Origin: an uncultured Erysipelotrichaceae bacterium | GTDB lineage: Bacteria; Bacillota_I; Bacilli_A; Erysipelotrichales; Coprobacillaceae | Assembly: GCA_900317015.1 (NCBI GenBank) | Contig: ONFH01000177.1 | Coordinates: 1-25,014, forward strand | Length of the DNA: 25,014 bases | Direction of reading: 5' to 3' | Part shown: positions 22,312 to 25,014 of the stretch, piece after piece | Layout of the letters: every line of letters starts with the position of its first letter | Numbering within the stretch: the first letter of the stretch is position 1 | Translations under genes and position numbers: made by a program | The notes under the pieces: generated by a model | What the model saw: only the letters and a program-made list of their open reading frames with translations | What the model was told of the DNA's origin: nothing | Database searches by the model: none

Positions 22312-22935
22312 ATGGATGCGTTTTATCAAGAGCTATACTGTCAGATTTTTATGCGTTGGATCCTTTTGAATCCAAAGCATGATATTACAATGACCCATAC
22401 TTGTGATCCTTATGAACAGATCCATCTGTCGGCAAAGCATTCCATTGCCACAGTGACGCTTTATCCTAACTGCATCATTGAAGAGCAGGCATGGGACCGT
22501 AAAACGCATAAAGTCATTTTCTATATTCATTTTCAAATGGCCAATCTGGCTCATGCGACAAGACTTTATGAAGATCTGTTAGAGACGATCTATGAGAACT
22601 GTTCACAGCCACTTGCTAAAATTTTATTAGTCTGCTCGGGTGGTCTGACGACGAGCTACTTTGCTTCAAAGATGCAGGAGCTCTGTGATCTGGAACATTT
22701 AAATTATAAGATCGATGCGGTCGGTTCTACCATGGTCTATCAGAAGGCGACTGGCTATGATCTGATCTTAGCTGCTCCGCAGGTATCTTACATGCTTCCA
22801 AAGATGATTGAAAAGCTGCCGGGGCATATCGTGAAGGCTATTCCGACAAAATACTTTGGTCGCAATGATTATGAGGGTGCCGTGAAATATGCTTTAAAAG
22901 TTTTAAATAATAGACAAAATGATAAAGAAATGTGA
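22312..22935 (+). CDS. Orphan PTS EIIB (lactose/cellobiose-like) domain protein with novel N-terminus
   Basis: The C-terminal half (about residues 102-200) looks like a PTS EIIB domain of the lactose/cellobiose type: a beta strand followed by VCSGGLTTS, where Cys108 would be the phosphorylated cysteine, and YDLILAAPQVSYML further on. The N-terminal 95 residues are not recognised; they contain CDPYEQIHLS and a mixed alpha/beta pattern without membrane segments. No EIIA, EIIC or regulator domain lies nearby, so it probably does not transport sugar itself. A regulatory, phosphate-dependent role is possible. GGAG precedes the ATG by about 8 nt. The HAD phosphatase gene follows 45 bp after its stop. 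Confidence 0.72.
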   Translation: MDAFYQELYCQIFMRWILLNPKHDITMTHTCDPYEQIHLSAKHSIATVTLYPNCIIEEQAWDRKTHKVIFYIHFQMANLAHATRLYEDLLETIYENCSQPLAKILLVCSGGLTTSYFASKMQELCDLEHLNYKIDAVGSTMVYQKATGYDLILAAPQVSYMLPKMIEKLPGHIVKAIPTKYFGRNDYEGAVKYALKVLNNRQNDKEM

Positions 22936-22941
22936 TATAGT
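22911..22941 (+). promoter_or_regulatory. Candidate promoter of the HAD phosphatase gene
   Basis: An extended -10, TGA-TATAGT, lies at 22933-22941, with TAGACA at 22911-22916 (19-bp spacer). It straddles the end of the EIIB-like gene. A 6-bp hairpin, CACACA/TGTGTG (22946-22951 and 22955-22960), follows directly and would be near the 5' end of the mRNA. Confidence 0.42.
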
Positions 22942-22980
22942 AGGTCACACATTTTGTGTGTCTATAGAAAGGAAGATTTT

Positions 22981-23802
22981 ATGAATGAGGGAATTAAGGT
23001 CATCGTTTTAGATATCGATGGCACATTATTTAATGATGAAAAAACCATTACCCCAAAAACCAAAAACGTGTTAAAGAAAGCTCAGGAGATGGGGCTAACG
23101 GTCGTTCTAGCGAGTGGTCGTCCAGCTTCTGGCCTTTGGTATATTTCTGATGAATTAGAGATGGAGAAACATCATGGCTTACTCTGCTGCTTCAATGGCT
23201 CACAGGTCGTTGACTGTACGACGACAGATCTTTTATTCAATGCGCCAATGAGCATTGATATGGGCAAGCGTGTCTTAAACCATATGAAAGCGTTCAATGT
23301 CAATCCCATGGTCTATAAGGATGCTTACTTATATGTCAATGATGCTTATGCTTACAAAGTCAAATATGAATCAAGACTGGGACGCTTGAAAGTCTGTGAA
23401 GTGGATGATCTTGAAGCATATTTAACTTGGCAGCCAAATAAGATCTTAACATCTGGTGATCCTGAATATTTACAGGAAAATTATCAATTGATGATGGCAC
23501 CGTTTAAGGATCAGCTCAGCTGCATGTTTACGGCTGACTTCTATTTTGAATTTACCGCGCAGGGCGTTGATAAAGCGAGAGCGTTAAAAGTCGCTTTAAA
23601 TAAGTTAGGCTATACAAATGAAAACTGTATTGCCTTTGGTGATGCTCAAAACGATCTGTCAATCATCAACTTTGCTAAAGTTGGTGTAGCGATGGGCAAT
23701 GCCACTGATGAAGTGAAGGCGGCTGCGGATGAGGTCACTCTTGATAACAATCATGATGGCATCTATGAAGCGCTGATCAAGCATATTCCGGAATTGGCTT
23801 AG
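22981..23802 (+). CDS. Cof-type HAD-IIB family phosphatase
   Basis: This is a haloacid-dehalogenase superfamily hydrolase of the Cof/YidA group, 273 residues, typically acting on sugar phosphates, phosphorylated vitamins or flavin precursors. Motif I DIDGT (nucleophile Asp) is at about residues 13-17, motif II is within VVLASGRP, and motif III/IV is the lysine before FGDAQNDLSI and the GDxxND aspartates; a C2-type cap lies in between. ATG 22981 is chosen because AAAGGAAG lies just upstream; an in-frame upstream start would lack a ribosome binding site and overlap the hairpin. The substrate is unknown. Its neighbour is an EIIB-like protein, so a sugar-phosphate link is a guess. Confidence 0.9.
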   Translation: MNEGIKVIVLDIDGTLFNDEKTITPKTKNVLKKAQEMGLTVVLASGRPASGLWYISDELEMEKHHGLLCCFNGSQVVDCTTTDLLFNAPMSIDMGKRVLNHMKAFNVNPMVYKDAYLYVNDAYAYKVKYESRLGRLKVCEVDDLEAYLTWQPNKILTSGDPEYLQENYQLMMAPFKDQLSCMFTADFYFEFTAQGVDKARALKVALNKLGYTNENCIAFGDAQNDLSIINFAKVGVAMGNATDEVKAAADEVTLDNNHDGIYEALIKHIPELA

Positions 23803-23821
23803 TTCTTTTTGAAAGTTTTCA

Positions 23822-23850
23822 TTGTCGAGATGAAAACGATACTATATACT
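23822..23850 (+). promoter_or_regulatory. Promoter of the DUF1292 gene
   Basis: TTGTCG (23822-23827) and TATACT (23845-23850) are exactly 17 bp apart, ending 24 bp before the ATG at 23875. Confidence 0.7.
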
Positions 23851-23874
23851 AGATACGATATTAGGAGACAAACT

Positions 23875-24108
23875 ATGAAAAAATTGCGCAGTCTGATGAT
23901 GGACGGGGAAGAATTCTTAGTCATCGGTGTCTTTGATGTTGATGATCAGGATTACATTGCTCTTGTCAAAGATCAGAATATTTATCTTTATCGTTATCTT
24001 GAACATGATGATGGAACATTTGAAGCTTTTGATATTGAAGATGATCAGGAGTTTCAGAATGTTGTTGAAGAATTCGAATATATTGAAAATAATCAGCTTT
24101 GGGATTAA
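23875..24108 (+). CDS. DUF1292 family protein
   Basis: This is a 77-residue acidic protein of the DUF1292 (YrzB-like) group, small conserved Firmicute proteins of unknown function. The pattern is typical: a strand pair around EEFLVIGVFDVDDQDYIALVK, then NIYLYRYLEHDDGTFE and a Glu/Asp-rich helical end with FQNVVEEFEYI. There is no signal peptide or membrane segment. ATG 23875 is chosen over an upstream in-frame ATG (23809), because TAGGAG at 23862-23867 gives a 7-nt spacer and the promoter lies between the two. It appears monocistronic. In many Firmicutes the family sits near yrzL/yrrK and alaS; that context is not present here. Confidence 0.85.
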   Translation: MKKLRSLMMDGEEFLVIGVFDVDDQDYIALVKDQNIYLYRYLEHDDGTFEAFDIEDDQEFQNVVEEFEYIENNQLWD

Positions 24109-24124
24109 GGTCCTAAGGCTTTTC
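24095..24124 (+). terminator. Terminator overlapping the end of the DUF1292 gene
   Basis: AGCTTTGGGA (24095-24104) pairs with TCCTAAGGCT (24111-24120) using two G-U pairs, around a 6-nt loop, followed by TTTT. The left arm lies inside the last codons of the gene, and the stop codon is in the loop. Confidence 0.65.
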
Positions 24125-24161
24125 TTATGTTTGGAAAGTTTTAGGAAATGAGAAGAAATGG

Positions 24162-24189
24162 TTGCATTCATTATGCTCATGGGTATAAT
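24162..24189 (+). promoter_or_regulatory. Promoter of the marR-ABC operon
   Basis: TTGCAT (24162-24167) and TATAAT (24184-24189) are 16 bp apart. The operator array begins 3 bp after the -10, so bound repressor would cover the transcription start. Confidence 0.75.
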
Positions 24190-24191
24190 AT

Positions 24192-24233
24192 TTAGGTACC
24201 TAATCATTAGGGACCTAAAATTTAGGGACCTAA
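24192..24233 (+). promoter_or_regulatory. Three tandem TTAGGNACCTAA operators
   Basis: Three 12-bp palindromic sites lie at 24192-24203 (TTAGGTACCTAA, perfect), 24207-24218 and 24222-24233 (both TTAGGGACCTAA), spaced exactly 15 bp start to start. They lie between the -10 and the MarR gene. Inverted TTAG half-sites recall the GTTAG signature reported for MepR-type MarR operators. Autorepression by the downstream MarR protein is the likely role, by inference. Confidence 0.8.
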
Positions 24234-24258
24234 ACATTATAGGAAAGGATGTGACAGA

Positions 24259-24717
24259 ATGATCGATCAGGATCAGAGAGATCTCTATGGCTTTTTTCGA
24301 AAAGCAGGACGTTTTCTCTATGATTATACCGGCGGCAAGTCGGGACAGCGTCGAGTGCTGATGTTTCTTGATCGGGGAGTCTCTTCGCAGCGTGATCTTC
24401 AAAACAAGATGCAGATCAAAGCGAGCTCTCTATCAGAAATGTTAAGCAAGATGGAAAAGGAAGGCTTGATCGTCAAACAGCGTTCAAAAGAAGACAGTCG
24501 TCAGATTCTCATCACTTTAACCCCTAAGGGGAAAAAGTATAGTGATGCTGCAAAAAAAGATTTAGACGACATTACTGAAAAGTTATATGTATGTTTAAGT
24601 GCTCAAGAACGTAAAGAGCTTCATGAGTTATTAGAAAAGCTTTTAATGCATTGGGATGCACTTAAAGATGATGATGAATTTAAATTGTTAGTTGAAAGGA
24701 GTCGCGTCAATGACTGA
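24259..24717 (+). CDS. MarR-family transcriptional regulator
   Basis: This is a 152-residue winged-helix repressor of the MarR family. The recognition helix lies in KASSLSEMLSKMEKEGLI (about residues 54-71), the wing in KEDSRQILITLTPKGKKY, and the C-terminal helices form the dimer. The ligand is unknown. GGAAAGGAT lies 9-12 nt before the ATG. It is preceded by a promoter with three identical palindromes, so autorepression is likely. The 3' end overlaps the ABC exporter start by 8 bp, with the exporter's ribosome binding site (AAGGAG at 24697-24702) inside marR. The pair looks like a self-regulated drug-efflux operon. Confidence 0.92.
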   Translation: MIDQDQRDLYGFFRKAGRFLYDYTGGKSGQRRVLMFLDRGVSSQRDLQNKMQIKASSLSEMLSKMEKEGLIVKQRSKEDSRQILITLTPKGKKYSDAAKKDLDDITEKLYVCLSAQERKELHELLEKLLMHWDALKDDDEFKLLVERSRVND

Positions 24718-25014
24718 CATTATTAAAACATTACTTGGCAGTTTGCGAGAATATAAAAAAGATTCATTGCGAACGCCATTTATTGTCACTGGGGAAGTCA
24801 TTATGGAATGCATTATTCCGTTTGCCATTGCCCAATTCGTTAATAAAATCCAAAAGGGTACGATCACTCATCATGACTTATGGTTCTATGGAATCGTTTT
24901 AGTCCTGATGGCTCTTTTATCGTTGACCTTTGGTGCTTTAGCCGGAATCACTTGTTCAAGAGCTGCCGTTGGTTTTGCAAAGAACTTAAGACATGATATT
25001 TTTACATCTGTACA
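24710..25014 (+). CDS. ABC exporter, permease half of a fused ABC protein, 5' part only
   Basis: The 101 visible residues begin MTDIIKTLLGSLREYKK and contain two membrane segments: one around IMECIIPFAIAQFVN, one around WFYGIVLVLMALLSLTFGAL. They are followed by the SRAAVGFAKNLRHDIFTSV segment typical of the first intracellular loop in type IV (BmrA/LmrA-like) ABC exporters. The ATPase domain lies beyond the window edge. ATG 24710 follows AAGGAG by 7 nt and overlaps marR, so translation is coupled. Such MarR plus (often two) ABC half-exporter operons usually export drugs or metabolites; the substrate is unknown. The gene is cut by the end of the window. Confidence 0.87.
   Translation, partial: MTDIIKTLLGSLREYKKDSLRTPFIVTGEVIMECIIPFAIAQFVNKIQKGTITHHDLWFYGIVLVLMALLSLTFGALAGITCSRAAVGFAKNLRHDIFTSV

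Noticed and set aside
22954..22980. An earlier in-frame start for the HAD phosphatase
   Set aside because: It would begin inside the CACACA/TGTGTG hairpin without a ribosome binding site, while ATG 22981 has AAAGGAAG in front.
23809..23874. An earlier in-frame ATG for the DUF1292 gene
   Set aside because: The -35 and -10 elements and the TAGGAG site lie between it and ATG 23875, so the later start is the real one.
24192..24233. A short CRISPR-like repeat array
   Set aside because: The repeats are 12-bp palindromes with 3-bp gaps, far too short for CRISPR, and sit at a promoter.
23917..24402. A 161-codon open frame on the minus strand
   Set aside because: It is antisense to the DUF1292 and marR genes and runs through the marR promoter and operators; its Ile/Lys-rich product resembles no family.

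Overview
The window looks like chromosomal DNA of a low-to-moderate GC, Gram-positive anaerobe. It is most like the Erysipelotrichia/Coprobacillaceae side of the Firmicutes. The evidence is RapZ-WhiA and MurF-Ddl of Firmicute type, a T-box riboswitch, strong AGGAGG ribosome binding sites, TTGACA/TATAAT promoters (several with an extended -10), and TGA used as a normal stop codon (so not a code-4 Mollicute). The genus assignment is an inference. No phage, IS element, CRISPR array, rRNA or tRNA gene was seen.

Region 1 (1-6156, + strand) is a tightly packed row: rapZ, whiA, a small XRE regulator, a small membrane protein, a zinc-ribbon/membrane/beta-propeller-like protein, murF and ddl. It ends in a hairpin terminator. 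Most genes overlap or sit within 15 bp of each other, so one transcript from the promoter near position 90 is likely. The theme is envelope synthesis and its control. That promoter carries a striking cluster of ATAMCATAA half-sites.

Region 2 (6157-16599, + strand) is a complete leucine/valine/isoleucine operon: leuA-ilvH-ilvC-leuC-leuD-leuB-ilvD-ilvB. A 785-bp leader region precedes it, with a consensus promoter, a cre-like CcpA site upstream, and a T-box leader reading a CUC (Leu) specifier and ending in an intrinsic terminator. Two strong hairpins lie between ilvC and leuC. The operon makes 2-ketoisovalerate and 2-keto-3-methylvalerate and carries the leucine branch; ilvA and ilvE are not here.

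Region 3 (16600-19340) holds single genes with their own signals: a YbaK-domain protein, a deoxynucleoside kinase, a 40-residue membrane protein, and a membrane-anchored diguanylate cyclase broken by at least three lesions.

Region 4 (19345-22168, - strand) is a three-gene operon: an RlmI-like 23S rRNA methyltransferase, a PfkB-family sugar/nucleoside kinase and a lipoprotein. It is divergent from region 5 (+ strand): an orphan EIIB-like protein with a novel N-terminal half, a Cof-type HAD phosphatase, a DUF1292 protein, and a MarR regulator translationally coupled to an ABC exporter that runs off the end. The MarR promoter is followed by three evenly spaced TTAGGNACCTAA palindromes.

No unmistakably new system is visible. 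The best leads are the MarR operator array, the competing hairpins in the ilvC-leuC gap, the ATAMCATAA cluster, the EIIB-like fusion and the T-box discriminator-base mismatch.
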